From Corallium rubrum (taxonomy: Eukaryota > Cnidaria > Anthozoa > Scleralcyonacea > Coralliidae): a stretch of 64,000 nucleotides of DNA. The notes under the pieces are model-generated. The model did no database searches. It saw only the letters and a program-made list of their open reading frames with translations, and had not been told where the DNA came from. Where the stretch lies: contig OZ036006.1 in the NCBI GenBank assembly GCA_964035015.1, positions 10,927,816-10,991,815 on the forward strand. Reading direction: 5' to 3'. The translations under genes were made by a program, and so were the position numbers. Shown here in pieces: positions 21,745 to 31,720 of this stretch (position 1 is its first letter; each line of letters begins with the position of its first letter).

Positions 21745-22015
21745 CCGAGAACTGTCTGAACGCGGGATATAAGTCATATATTGACCCCAGGGGCCGAAGG
21801 TCCCGAGGGTCAATATATGACTTATATCCCAAGTTCGAGGTATATAACCGACTTATATCACGATTGAGGAGGTTTTCGAACAAGGTTTCATCAATTTCGA
21901 AGAGTTTCGATCAAGATTTTTCGAGTTTTGTCGACAACCTTTATCCAATTATTTATGCACAGGATATAACCTGTATATACACCGCGGTACATCAAAGAAA
22001 ACCGACTCAATCGTG

Positions 22016-22061
<46 letters not shown>

Positions 22062-22710
22062 AAACCTGTATTAGGCCTCCTGTCAATCTCGCACCTATTC
22101 CTGTACCCCCGTCCCTGGATGCCAGATATGGTTTTTCCCATTATTAAACTAATATAGAAACCAATAAACAATTTTTGTAATACAAATGTGTTTAACAATA
22201 AAACAACAAAAATTATATTTAAAATATCATGCAAATCCTGATTGTTTGATGTCTATGCGAAGAACAATTTAAATTAAGTTTATTACTGAATGACGTCGAG
22301 TACTTATTGGATATGGCTTGGAAATTCCTTGTGTGTATGAATTTTGAGGAGACCGCTTCTCTTGTGACTGGTTGAGGAATAAATTAGATACTAAGTCTCC
22401 AATAAACAACATTAACTGGAACCAAACGCAGTTTAGAAAAATAAGCAAGAAACTATGTACTGATTATTGTCATACATTTATTGATTTCCATCATGAGACA
22501 TCTAATATCTACCATCTTAAGGAGAAACATGTTAAATAAATGAATAAAAGAAAACACTGTCCGCTTAATACAGGGATTTGGTATCGTTTTACACTGATTT
22601 GGGTGTCCGCGTCCGCTTAATAGAGGTGTCCACTTAATAGAGGTGACCTTTGTATGGTTAACATGGGATTCAATTCAGTTAATGGGCCACTTAATACAGG
22701 TTTGACTGTA

Positions 22711-22749
<39 letters not shown>

Positions 22750-23250
22750 TTAAAATACTCATTAATAATTCATGAAGAAGACACAAAAGAAATCATGACT
22801 GTGAAGGAGGTTGTATATCTGATACAACCACTAGTGGTTGTATATCAGGTCTATCTCAGCTCCAAAACATTGAAATTGAGCTTTTTCTGAATTAATCTGA
22901 ACAAATATTACTCATATTAACATCAAAGACTCAGAGTATTTTAAAATAAATTTACAATATTCATGTCCGTGTTGTATTGGATATAACAAGCTATCGCCTT
23001 TGGCTCGAGCTTGTATATCCAATACTACACGGCCACTCATATTGTAAATAGTACATGTACACCCCAATACAGAATGGCCACTCATTCTGTAAGTACTGTA
23101 AGTAGTACATATATGTAAATAGTACATATATGTAAATAGTACATATATATATATATATATAATTTTGCTGATTCATTCTAGACCCTACTGTACTTCTGAG
23201 TAGTTTGAGTCAGTTTAGTTAATGAGAGAAGATAACTAATGAGAAGATAA
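21745..23250. repeat. AT-rich stretch with hairpins and (AT)n runs
   Basis: This is the intron between lectin exons 1 and 2. Hairpins lie at 21755-21840 (TATAAGTCATATATTGACCC mirrored around GGCCGAAGGTCCCGAGGG), 22810-22855 and 22968-23035. (AT)n runs lie at 22017-22058, 22700-22750 and 23140-23162. The CCTGTATTAGGCC and CCACTTAATACAGG ends around 22060-22700 look like an inverted pair of a MITE. No exon is seen. Confidence 0.65.
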
Positions 23251-23256
23251 ATATTA

Positions 23257-23410
23257 CCAGGGTTAAGTCACGTTGGCCTGAAAAACAGAGAAAAATCTTC
23301 TCGACGTTTCGAGCGAAGGCCCTTCACTAATTTCTCCTGACGAAGGGCCTTCGCTCGAAACATCGAGAAGATTTTTCTCTGTTTTTCAGGCCAACGTGAC
23401 TTAACCCTGG
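23257..23410. repeat. Palindrome of two hammerhead-like termini head to head
   Basis: Arms of about 75 bp (ACCAGGGTTAAGTCACGTTG with AGATTTTTCTCTG) are mirrored. On plus, 23337-23360 reads CTGACGA, stem GGGC/GCTC, then GAAAC, a CUGANGA-stem-GAAA core. The opposite arm gives the same motif on minus with TTAGTGA in place of CTGACGA. It resembles paired Penelope-type ends without an internal element. Confidence 0.6.
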
Positions 23411-23886
23411 TAATATTTGGATTTCAACCGTGGCCGACGCTGTCCTAGAAGCTTTTAATGAGAAGATATACTGTAGTTGATTTTCTATTTTACGCTATGC
23501 ACAACTAATGACATCATAGCTGATATTTTGTAGTTTATAATTCAATAATGGGATAGGATCAGAAAGGCATGCAAAAGCCATTTTCCATTATTTTAAATGT
23601 TCTTTCAAAAACAATAATAAAAAGCCGGGGTCAATTTTCATGTCATGAATGTGCACTTTAAGTCTTTTTTGGTCGAAGCCTTTTCTCAAAATATTAGTCA
23701 TTCGTTTGATATTTTTCAACATATCCGAATAAACTTAGTAACTAAATAATAAACGTGTGTATCAACAAACCTATCTTATTAAATTATCGCCTTAAAAAAA
23801 TTTCAAATAATTAACAAAATTGAAATTCAATGATTCATTTATTTACAAAGTAATAAGTAACATCTAAATTATAACATCTAAATTAC

Positions 23887-23956
23887 CTGATGTACTTCTC
23901 CTGACGATAAGAAAAAGCAACAGAAAGTACAGCAAACGATGTGAAAACCTCTCCAT
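23887..23956 (-). CDS. Exon 1 of secreted lectin/LamG gene: start codon and signal peptide
   Basis: In minus sense, ATG at 23956 opens MERFSHRLLYFLLLFLIV followed by RRSTS, then a GTAATT donor in phase 1. A basic n-region, a 10-12 residue Leu/Phe core and a small-residue c-region make a credible secretory signal. The phase matches the lectin exon 2.2 kb downstream. The junction codon becomes GCG (Ala), giving STS-A-E-T, a plausible signal peptidase site. It is too short to be seen as an open frame and rests on the phase match and hydrophobic pattern. The upstream flank (23960-24240) is not obviously repetitive and may hold the promoter, but no TATA box is clear. Confidence 0.62.
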
Positions 23957-24316
23957 CTTTTCAATCTTTCCTCATCCCATGGTAAATGCATGATCACGCG
24001 AGCAAACAGAAATATTCGCCATCACAACCGATTTGAGCGGTGAGCCATCAGCCATGGAAAGTCAAAGACATTTCCTGTATTTTTGCCTCGTTTACGAAGC
24101 TGATGAAGTTTCTTTCTCTTCTTCTTAACCCAGTGGGGACAATCTTGAACAAAATCCATCATTGTAGCACTCTTAAACTTGATAAAATTCAAGAATGACT
24201 TTAAATAAAATTAAGTTCAATCATCCGCCATCTTTGTTTTTAATTTTCCCGCAAATTCCCTCGCGCAGGCAAATCTGCACCCAGGCCTCCTCGGTCGTAG
24301 CTCGCAGGCCTCCACC

Positions 24317-25250
24317 CACTGACCTCTATACCCAATCAAAGAATATGGGCCAGGTAACCAACTAAAGACTTCTGCTTTCCCATTGGTTAAAATTTCGCGC
24401 GTTTTTAGTGGCTATGCTATGAGTAAAACTGCAATCGTCATAAGTGGATTTAGCCCTGATGACGCGAGAATGAAATTAGTGGTTACCGGGCCCATATTTC
24501 TTTTGAAATTGGGACCAGGCTAGGACTGCGGGTGCCCCACGAAAAAATGGCCCGATTACACGCCATCAGGGGCCATCTTGTTAGGTCTGAGCCGCGAAAT
24601 TGACCAGTCACAGATGACCGACAGGACGTCATCATGTTAGGTCTAAAATTAACCAATCAGCAAACCAGAAAATCAAAGATGGTGCCGTTCAATTGGGGAC
24701 ACTCCGTGCATACAAAAGTATCGTGGACCAGAGTTGCCAGGTCCTCTGGGCCAAAATAAGCCAAACGCATGTTCAAAATAAGCCAAAAAAAGCCAAAACT
24801 CGGTTAAAAAGAGAAGTTCATCTTAGTCAACTGCTATTGTTTGAAACTTGAAAAATTATGCGGTCGGACCTCTGCGAGGACAGTGGCATGAGTGATGATC
24901 GATGTTCTAAATCAAGAATTCATCTCTGATTGGTTGATAGTTATCCCATGGTTATCCAACTCTCGGATCGGGTAATCCCAACTGCTCTATACCGAGATTT
25001 AACAATTAGTCTTTCTAAACAACAAAGCGGCAAATTTTAAGCGATGAAAAATTGAAATATGGTGAAAAGACTGACGACTTTCCATTTTTTAGAAAAAAAG
25101 CCAAAAATAAGCCAAAAAATAGTTATAAGCCAAATGAAATTTTTCCAAGCCAAACCTTGTAAAAACAAGCCAAATTAGAGAAATTTGGCTTTAAAAAAGC
25201 CAAACTGGCAACCCTGACGTGGACCTGCAGTCCAGTTATAGAGGTCAGTG
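24317..25250. mobile_element. hAT-like element, CACTGACCTCTATA family, copy 1
   Basis: The ends CACTGACCTCTATA and TATAGAGGTCAGTG are flanked by CCTCCACC and CCCCCACC, an 8 bp duplication with one mismatch. The interior includes GCCATCTTGTTAGG, also in the 39501-41336 copy, and repeated AAGCCAAAA-type sequence at 24760-25200. No transposase frame. Confidence 0.78.
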
Positions 25251-25286
25251 CCCCCACCCAACTGCAGTTTGTTCCCCCCCCCCAAT

Positions 25287-25780
25287 CAGTGGTGTAGCCA
25301 AGGGGGGGGGGGGGTGAGGGGGGGAGGCGGTCACCCACACAATGGTCTCCAAGACCATTCTCGTGAAAAGTTTAAATCCGTGGAGAAACTTGTAGGGGTG
25401 GGTGGGGTGAGTGGTTTTAAGTCCAAGTGAGTAGGCAGTGATGTGTTGTATATATTGCAGGCATGCATATGCTATAAATTACAATACTAAGGGTCTATAC
25501 AAAATGCCTCCAACCTGTTTTTACATCTACAACTTGCTTATAAATAAATCTAAAAATATTTTGACGTGTATCACTCCATGTTCTGGTTGGATTGCAACAA
25601 AATTATGTAATTTATGGCTTTCAGATTACTCTTAAATACTTGCCTCAAAATGCAGGAAATAGTGTTTCAGAGATCCTAGAAATCCAAAATTTTCACGGGG
25701 GACACCCTCCCAGGGGCCCCTATGAGATCGAGGTTCTCATCCCCCACCCCCCCACCCCCCAACCCCTGGCTATGCCACTG
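25287..25780. mobile_element. hAT-like MITE, CAGTGGTGTAGCC
   Basis: The termini CAGTGGTGTAGCCAAGG and CCTGGCTATGCCACTG are flanked by CCCCCAAT at 25279-25286 and 25781-25788, a perfect 8 bp duplication. Long G and C runs lie just inside the ends. No coding frame. Confidence 0.87.
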
Positions 25781-26060
25781 CCCCCAATTTTTCAATGAAC
25801 TTTGAGGTGTTTTATTGCATATCCTGATGAAATGAAACAATACTGATTTCTTTTGTCAAAAGAAATGAATATTTAATCAATCTGTAAATCACATACACAT
25901 TCGTCCTGATTTACATAAACTTTTTCCTCAATTTACTAAGCTAAAATCACTCCAACTTGAAAAACAGTTTGAACACATGGCTATTTAGATGTGTCCATTT
26001 GATAATACGAGCTAGGTCTGTACTGTCAAGACCTTGGTCTGATATTTCTCTGTAATGAAT

Positions 26061-27125
26061 AATGCACGAGTCAATATTAACCCCCACTCCCCCCCCCCCC
26101 ACCCTGGGGAAAGGTGGGGATTTGTTTTTGCCACCACCCAAATACACACCAAAGCCCCCATACCTGGGGAATGATTTCAAAAACAAAACTCAACAAATAG
26201 GCCTCTACCTGGGGCCGTCACCCTGATTATAAAAGCAGATAACATAATGTCCTTTAAATAAACATACAGAGTAGACTACTGTACAACACACTATCTACAC
26301 AAACTTTGAAATATTGTACCTAGTATTTAAATATTGTTCAGATATACTCTATAGATATGTAAAAGACAACTTTATACTCGAGAAAATAGAATTTCAAACT
26401 GCCAGAGGTGTAGGAACGGATTCAAAGTTGGGGGGAGGTTGAAGTTGACATGCAGGTAATCAGTGACTGCATTTTTAGCAGGGTTCAGGTGCTCTCCCAG
26501 AAAATTTTGAAATCTAGAACCTCGGAAACACAATTTGCAGCAATTTGAGTTAACATTTTCATCTAATTCTACAGCAAGCATAGTTCAAATTTTAACATAA
26601 AAATGAAGAAATTATTAGCCCACATGTTGTGTGGCAGGATGGCTAACACTTCAGGCTATTCACGCAATCACGCTACACCTGTTTGTGAAATCTTGTGTTG
26701 TCATGTAGATGAACCCCGTAGGTAGACTACCATAAGTAGCTGCTCTCCTAGCCTCTGTATAGTCGTACTAATACAATCATTAAATTTAGCAACGCTTGTC
26801 GTGACTTTTTTTCTGGTGGGGGCTCAAGCCCCCCCCCCCCCCCTTTCCTACGCCTCTGCAAACTGCCAAATGGCCAAAGCGATCCAAAAGGATGAAAATA
26901 TCTGATGCTTCCTCGTGGCTTATTTTAAGCTTTCTTGTGTATGGCTGCTGACCATGAAGACTGCAGATACTATACAAAGCCCCTACCCCTGGGGATCCCC
27001 AACGATCAAACTCCTGCAAATGCCCCAGAGCCTCGGGAACACATTCCCATCAAATCCCCTGCTATTCCCCCTGCTATCCTCACCTTTCCCCAGGGTGCGG
27101 GTGGGATAATATTGACTTATGCATA
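26061..27125. mobile_element. Inverted-repeat element split by a hAT-like MITE
   Basis: GCACGAGTCAATATTA at the left mirrors TAATATTGACTTATGC at the right. Both arms continue into C-rich blocks with CACCCTGGGGAAAGGTG. The interior is interrupted at 26403-26858. Superfamily unknown. Confidence 0.62.
26403..26858. mobile_element. hAT-like MITE, CAGAGGTGTAGGAA
   Basis: CAGAGGTGTAGGAA and TTCCTACGCCTCTG ends are flanked by CAAACTGC at 26395-26402 and 26859-26866, a perfect 8 bp duplication. A run of about 18 C precedes the right end. Confidence 0.88.
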
Positions 27126-27247
27126 AGGAGTTACTACATAAACAATATGTACTATTAGAACATTGACCACAGGTCTATGTTATTTCATTCAAACAGTTGA
27201 CAATTCTTGTTTCTCCTGGCACCTCTGACTAATAGAAGTTCATCTCT

Positions 27248-28339
27248 TCACAGACGTGAATAGTTAAAAGAGGGTTTAGAAGACCCTGGTTGTTCCATGA
27301 CAGGCGTTGATGTTGACGAATGTGGTTCACACATTGGCTGCAGTGGGCCAGGGGCCTGGTGCTGCTCAACGCCAACTGGAGGCCTTGTTTGGATTGGTTG
27401 AAAAATCCTCTGCACCGAAACACGGCGAGGTAAAATCGTGACCGGAACTTCAATCTCCGCATTCATACCCCACGGAATTTTCACTTTGAGCACGAAAAAA
27501 TACGTCACAGACACGCATTTTGAGTTTTCGAAGGTGGGGTCAAGCATGGCGACATCCACGTTCAATTGAACATTCCACGACTCCTGGCTACCGGGATTGA
27601 AGCTTGGAGCTAGAACTACACCCCCTTGTGTATAATTAAACTTTTTATTCCTACTTGTGTTAGATAATGTTACTCGTCTAACCAGTTTCCCCTCAATTGC
27701 TCCTAGTCTTTTCTTCGTGGTGCTGTTGTCGATTTCGACGTGAAAGGCAATAGGCTCCCTGGCGTAGAACACTTGTTTCTCTAACTGCAAACGGAGAACA
27801 ATAGGCCCGGACTCACAACAGCAGCAACACAAGAATTTTTCGTCTTCACGAGTAACAGTTTCCAGAAGATGAGGCAACTGACTTGAATCAATCTGAGGAA
27901 CCTCGACAAGAAAGCCAAACATCGATTCGACGTTCCGTTTCAGAATTCCATTCCGTTTTAAGATGACTGTAATGGTGTATTCGGTGTTGGCGAATGCGTT
28001 GTTATAATCAGCCATGAAGTGAAATGTTGGGGGTATATTCGGTGGCAGGCGAAAGCTGAAAGGCAATTTGAACTCGCCCGTGTCAGGAATGATGGGGTCA
28101 GAACTCGATGATCCAGTCAGTACAAGGGTTTCAGCGAAGTGAGGTTCATCCACTGTGTACGTTTTTCGGTTTTTTCCTGAGCCAGTCGACCAACGACATG
28201 TACTTTTCCCGAGAAATGTCACAATGACTTTAGCAATGTCCAGTTGTCTCGTTATAGAAGCAACGACGAATCCACTGACTAATTGTCCTGGCAGGAAAAC
28301 ATTGGTACCGTTATTGAAATAGACTTTAAGTTCTGCCAT
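27248..28339 (-). CDS. Alpha-arrestin (arrestin domain-containing) protein, copy A
   Basis: A 363-residue intronless ORF of the ARRDC/TXNIP family. Known: these adaptors bind membrane cargo and recruit NEDD4-type ubiquitin ligases to drive endocytosis and sorting. Seen: an arrestin N domain (about 1-155) opening MAELKVYFNNGTNVFLPGQL with FKLPFSFRLPPNIPPTF; an arrestin C domain (about 165-320) opening with the Cys cluster FLCCCCCESGPI, then YAREPIAFHVEIDNST and VTYFFVLKVKIPWG. The C-tail ends FNYSRL. The tail reads GPLQPMCEPH where copy B has PPPPTY, so the PPxY ligase-docking motif is absent. Copy B (36045-37142) is a close paralogue on the same strand, and homology extends about 80 bp into the 3' flank. 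A MULE lies about 20 bp upstream of the start codon, so the native promoter has been displaced. Confidence 0.94.
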   Translation of the reverse strand: MAELKVYFNNGTNVFLPGQLVSGFVVASITRQLDIAKVIVTFLGKSTCRWSTGSGKNRKTYTVDEPHFAETLVLTGSSSSDPIIPDTGEFKLPFSFRLPPNIPPTFHFMADYNNAFANTEYTITVILKRNGILKRNVESMFGFLVEVPQIDSSQLPHLLETVTREDEKFLCCCCCESGPIVLRLQLEKQVFYAREPIAFHVEIDNSTTKKRLGAIEGKLVRRVTLSNTSRNKKFNYTQGGVVLAPSFNPGSQESWNVQLNVDVAMLDPTFENSKCVSVTYFFVLKVKIPWGMNAEIEVPVTILPRRVSVQRIFQPIQTRPPVGVEQHQAPGPLQPMCEPHSSTSTPVMEQPGSSKPSFNYSRL

Positions 28340-28367
28340 CTTTGTCGCTGTCGATTCAACCAGATGG

Positions 28368-29689
28368 TAACCTGAATGTCAGGCCTTTATTTGTTCCCGC
28401 CTTCCGCTAAACCAGGCAGCGCGGGCAGAGGTGCGGGCGAGCGAGAAGGCGAGAAAAATAAAGGCCTGAGGAAACTCTTAACAAAACCGTCTTCCGCCCA
28501 CTTTGCTATTTTTAAATATGAACGAGTATGATTGATTTGAGTTGTCAAAATATCAAAGCGTATGTTTTGATTTCATCCCACAGAAATATATAGTCTTTCT
28601 CCGCGTCTGGTTTTAGTCCAGACTAGTCTAGGTAGACTTGCAATAAATACACGAGCTCGAATTGAAGGCGTTTATCCATGGTATATCTAGACCCGATCTA
28701 GAGAAGAAGTCGAATAATTGGAAACTACGACAAGAAACCAAGAAATTTGACAATTTGAGAATATACATATATATTGATTCAAAATTCCACCATAATAAAA
28801 GATAAACACGATTTGATAGCCACCTTGATATAGTTTCGACTGAAATTAATAATTATATAATTTTGTAGCATTAGAATTTAAATTTTAGAATTAATATATT
28901 GATACATTATAAACACGTCTCAACTGTATAAACTCAGTCATATATAAACTGCTCCGAGATTCCCGTTTTGTAACTTACGGGTCCACTTTTCTGACAACCA
29001 TTGTTCAGCAGGTTCAGCACTGCCATAAACAACATCGGCTTCGCCTTCAGTAGCCATCGTCACTGATCATCGAACGAAGGACCCAGTAGACTGTTTTTCA
29101 CACGGTCTCCACCTGCTACAACGAAATTCCTCACCGTGCCATGTTGAAGTCGATGAAGTTCACAGAACACAAATGGCAATATCTGATATATCAGACTTTT
29201 ACCAAAACCAGTGAGCAAAACAGCAAAGACATCTTGGCCGTCGACAGACAACAGCGAGCTTTCGAATGCACGACGTTTGTTCTGGTTTCAAAGACTAATA
29301 GCCGAAATGCGTCAATGATTTAAAAAAGCAGTTTCGAAAAATCCTTCTATGGTTTGATTTTGCGACATAATAAATGATTAAATGAATGAATTGGTCACAG
29401 AAACGTACACCATACACAGATTCGAGAAATGGCGAGGACCTTGTCACGGTGTGCACCTTGACGGTGCACCTTTGGGGAAGTTGTTTATCTGAATGAACCA
29501 ATCAAAATCCTTTCTTCAATTAGTCAGCCAATCAGAGCTCCCGTCCATGAGATGGACGGAGAACCCACAGTTTTATTAAGAGTTTCCTCAGGCCTTTATT
29601 TTTCTCGCCTTCTCGCTCGCCCGCACCTCTGCCCGCGTTGCCGGGTTTAGCGGAAGGCGGGAACAAATAAAGGCCTGACATTCAGGTTA
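28368..29689. mobile_element. Mutator-like element (9 bp TSD) carrying a helicase fragment
   Basis: Inverted ends of about 120 bp begin TAACCTGAATGTCAGGCC and continue through TTCCCGCCTTCCGCTAAACC. They are flanked by ACCAGATGG at 28359-28367 and 29690-29698. Long TIRs plus a perfect 9 bp duplication indicate a MULE. The interior has no MuDR transposase but holds a RecQ-like fragment (29060-29275). It occupies the immediate 5' flank of arrestin copy A. Confidence 0.85.
29060..29275 (-). pseudogene. RecQ-like DNA helicase fragment captured in a MULE
   Basis: A minus-strand frame reads RRAFESSLLSVDGQDVFAV, then LLTGFGKSLIYQILPFVF. The GQDVFAVLxTGFGKSLIYQ segment is helicase motif I (Walker A) with its flanks, as in RecQ-like DEAD/H proteins. 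There is no start codon context, and downstream motifs (DEAH, SAT, motif VI) are missing; the frame stops soon after. Presumably a transduplicated exon. It could also be an exon of an unrecognised host gene, but its position inside the TIRs argues against this. Confidence 0.75.
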
Positions 29690-30140
29690 ACCAGATGGCA
29701 GATTCAACTCAACTTTAACTTAACGTTCTGCGCAGGTGCCAAGTAGCAAAACATGACATTCGTAGATAATTACATGAAGTACTCAGCTCAATGTAAACCG
29801 TGGGTTGGAACAACATGGCAGAAAACCAAGCGATTCAGCGAGGATATCTCTTCGGATTTCTTCTATTACGGTGTCAGCGTAAAAACATTAAACTCCCCAT
29901 GTGTAACGTGCCAAGGTACAACAAATCGTGCAGAGTCAAAGCCAGAGTGGAGAACGATTTAATCAAACAAAGTACAATTTTATATATCAAAACATTGCGT
30001 GAGAACCTCACCCAATTAAGTAGGAAACTACGTCATTTACACATTTCATTAATTCATTATACATCAACACCTAAACTTACTGCAGGAAACAAGGAAAGTT
30101 CTGCCGCCTAATCCGATTAGTTAACTACGTAAAGGTTTAA

Positions 30141-30418
30141 TTGGAACAACAATCTCAACACGCAAGTGCGCAACACGTCTACTCTTTAGAGCGTGTTCTT
30201 CACTCATATCAAGTCAAGTTATCTCAGGGAGGAAGGGGGGATAATACAACTCGAATATGGAATGCGCTGTCGAATGGCCTACAGTTCTCTCTTTCTTTCA
30301 AACTTACAACTTTTAAAACGCTTTTAATTAAATATTATAATGACGCACTTGTACATTCCTATGACCTGACCCTGAAGATCCTCGTTCATGGAGAACAATT
30401 TGCCCTTCCTGCAATAAC
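30141..30418 (+). pseudogene. CR1-like LINE 3' coding remnant, first part
   Basis: The frame holds NTTRIWNALSNGLQFSLSF, then FKTLLIKYYNDALVHSYD, matching the C-terminal NRTTRIWNTLINEL and FRSLMLSYYFTALVNTYN of the LINE at 16691-20104. The element is split at 30419 by a hAT-like insertion and resumes at 31397. Confidence 0.8.
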
Positions 30419-31396
30419 CAGAGGCGGACTGCCCCACCGGGATACCGGGAAATTTCCCGGTGCGCCCCCTTGTTTTTCGTTTTAGGCGCCCCCACAAAGA
30501 TAGTTGACAAAATATAGCTCATCACATGAACATTATGAAATACAGTTGTCATACTAGTTACATTGCTACGCTACTAGTCGTAATCTCCAAACACAATGAT
30601 ATACAATTTGAATTTTCTAAACTACTGACTCTGCACTTTTTGTAATTGTGTTATCTTTTCTTTGTTATTCAATCTTCATAAGATGTAACCTTATGTAATT
30701 TTTCTGGTATATCAGGTGGGCGGGTGGCGTGTGCTGTTAGCGCGCTGCCTCTCACCAAAAAGTTAAGCCCGGTTAGACGGGGTTAGTACTTGGATGGGTG
30801 ACCACTTGGGAAGGACCCCGTTGTTGGGCTTAGGCTCATGTGAGTAGAGTTGTAGTTGATCTCTCCTGTGCTTCGAGGGTTTTTCGCCGGGTTCTCCGGT
30901 TTTCCTCCCTCCATAAAATCGACACCTAACATCTTAGCTGTGATCCGTGGTCTGAACTGTGTCGTTGGCGGCAGCTTGAAGCGCCTTTGATATGCCTCGA
31001 CACGGCCACGTTGATCTGCGTCCTTCGCAATTCAGCCGCTGGCTGCAAGTAAGGACGATTAGCCACCCAGTCCTTTATCCTTTATCCTATAAATTTTGTA
31101 ACTGTAAGACTAAGACTAAGACTAAGAGTATAGTTGAATCGTGGAACAGTAATCTACTTGTGACTTAAATATATACTCATACATAGTATATGATATATTA
31201 TTGTCTATTAAATATTGCATATGAGTCACAAAAAATATGGGCATACACAATACATAAAATTGTGCTTAAGATTATTTATGTCACTATCAAAATCGAGGAA
31301 ATACGATTTCAGAGGCTCAAAAATTTCCTAGAGGGCGCAGAGGCACACACCCCGGCATAATTTCCCGGTAACTTTTCTGCTGCCAGTCCGCCCCTG
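30419..31396. mobile_element. hAT-like element, CAGAGGCGGACTG ends
   Basis: CAGAGGCGGACTG at the left and CAGTCCGCCCCTG at the right mirror each other, followed inward by CCGGGAAATT. Flanks TGCAATAAC and TGCAATAC give an imperfect 8 bp duplication. The CAGGGGCGGACTG terminus is characteristic of hAT elements. It contains the 5S-derived SINE at 30722-31127 and lies inside a LINE remnant. Confidence 0.84.
30722..31127 (+). mobile_element. 5S rRNA-derived SINE, full-length copy
   Basis: The head contains AAGTTAAGCCCGG and GGTTAGTACTTGGATGGGTG, matching the conserved 3' half of 5S rRNA including the internal pol III control region. The body carries TTTTCGCCGGGTTCTCCGG and AACATCTTAGCTGTGATCCG. 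It ends in CTTTATCC and (AAGACT)n repeats. This is a SINE3-type design. Other copies lie at 41766-42090 and (truncated) 1577. Confidence 0.88.
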
Positions 31397-31720
31397 TGCA
31401 ATACTGCTCGCAATGTGTCAGGATTATTAGAATGTTGCTTCTAATCTTGACTCGCTGACATTAATTTATGTAATATCTATCTATTCTATTTTGTTTTAAG
31501 TGTGTTGGGCTCGCAGTAATTGGCTTTTGCTGTTGCGGTGTCCCTGCCAAAATGTTTCCGTTCTGTAATTGTAATTGTAATTGTAATTGTAATTGTAATT
31601 GTAATTGTAATTGTAATTGTAATTGTAATTGTAATTGTAATTGTAATTGTAATTGTAATTGTAATTGTAATGTGTAACTGGCAAAGCTAATAAAATAAAA
31701 ATAAAAATAAGTAATCTTTG
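31397..31720 (+). mobile_element. LINE 3' UTR and tail, second part of the split LINE
   Basis: GGCTCGCAGTAATTGGC and GTTGCGGTGTCCCTGCCAAA match the 3' UTR of the LINE at 16494-20212. A (TGTAAT)n hexanucleotide array of about 110 bp (31564-31672) follows, then an A-rich end. The YNYNYN frame across it is repeat. Confidence 0.8.

Noticed and set aside
25820..25845. CTGATGA-GAAA similarity as another hammerhead
   Set aside because: There is no room for stem II between the two conserved elements.
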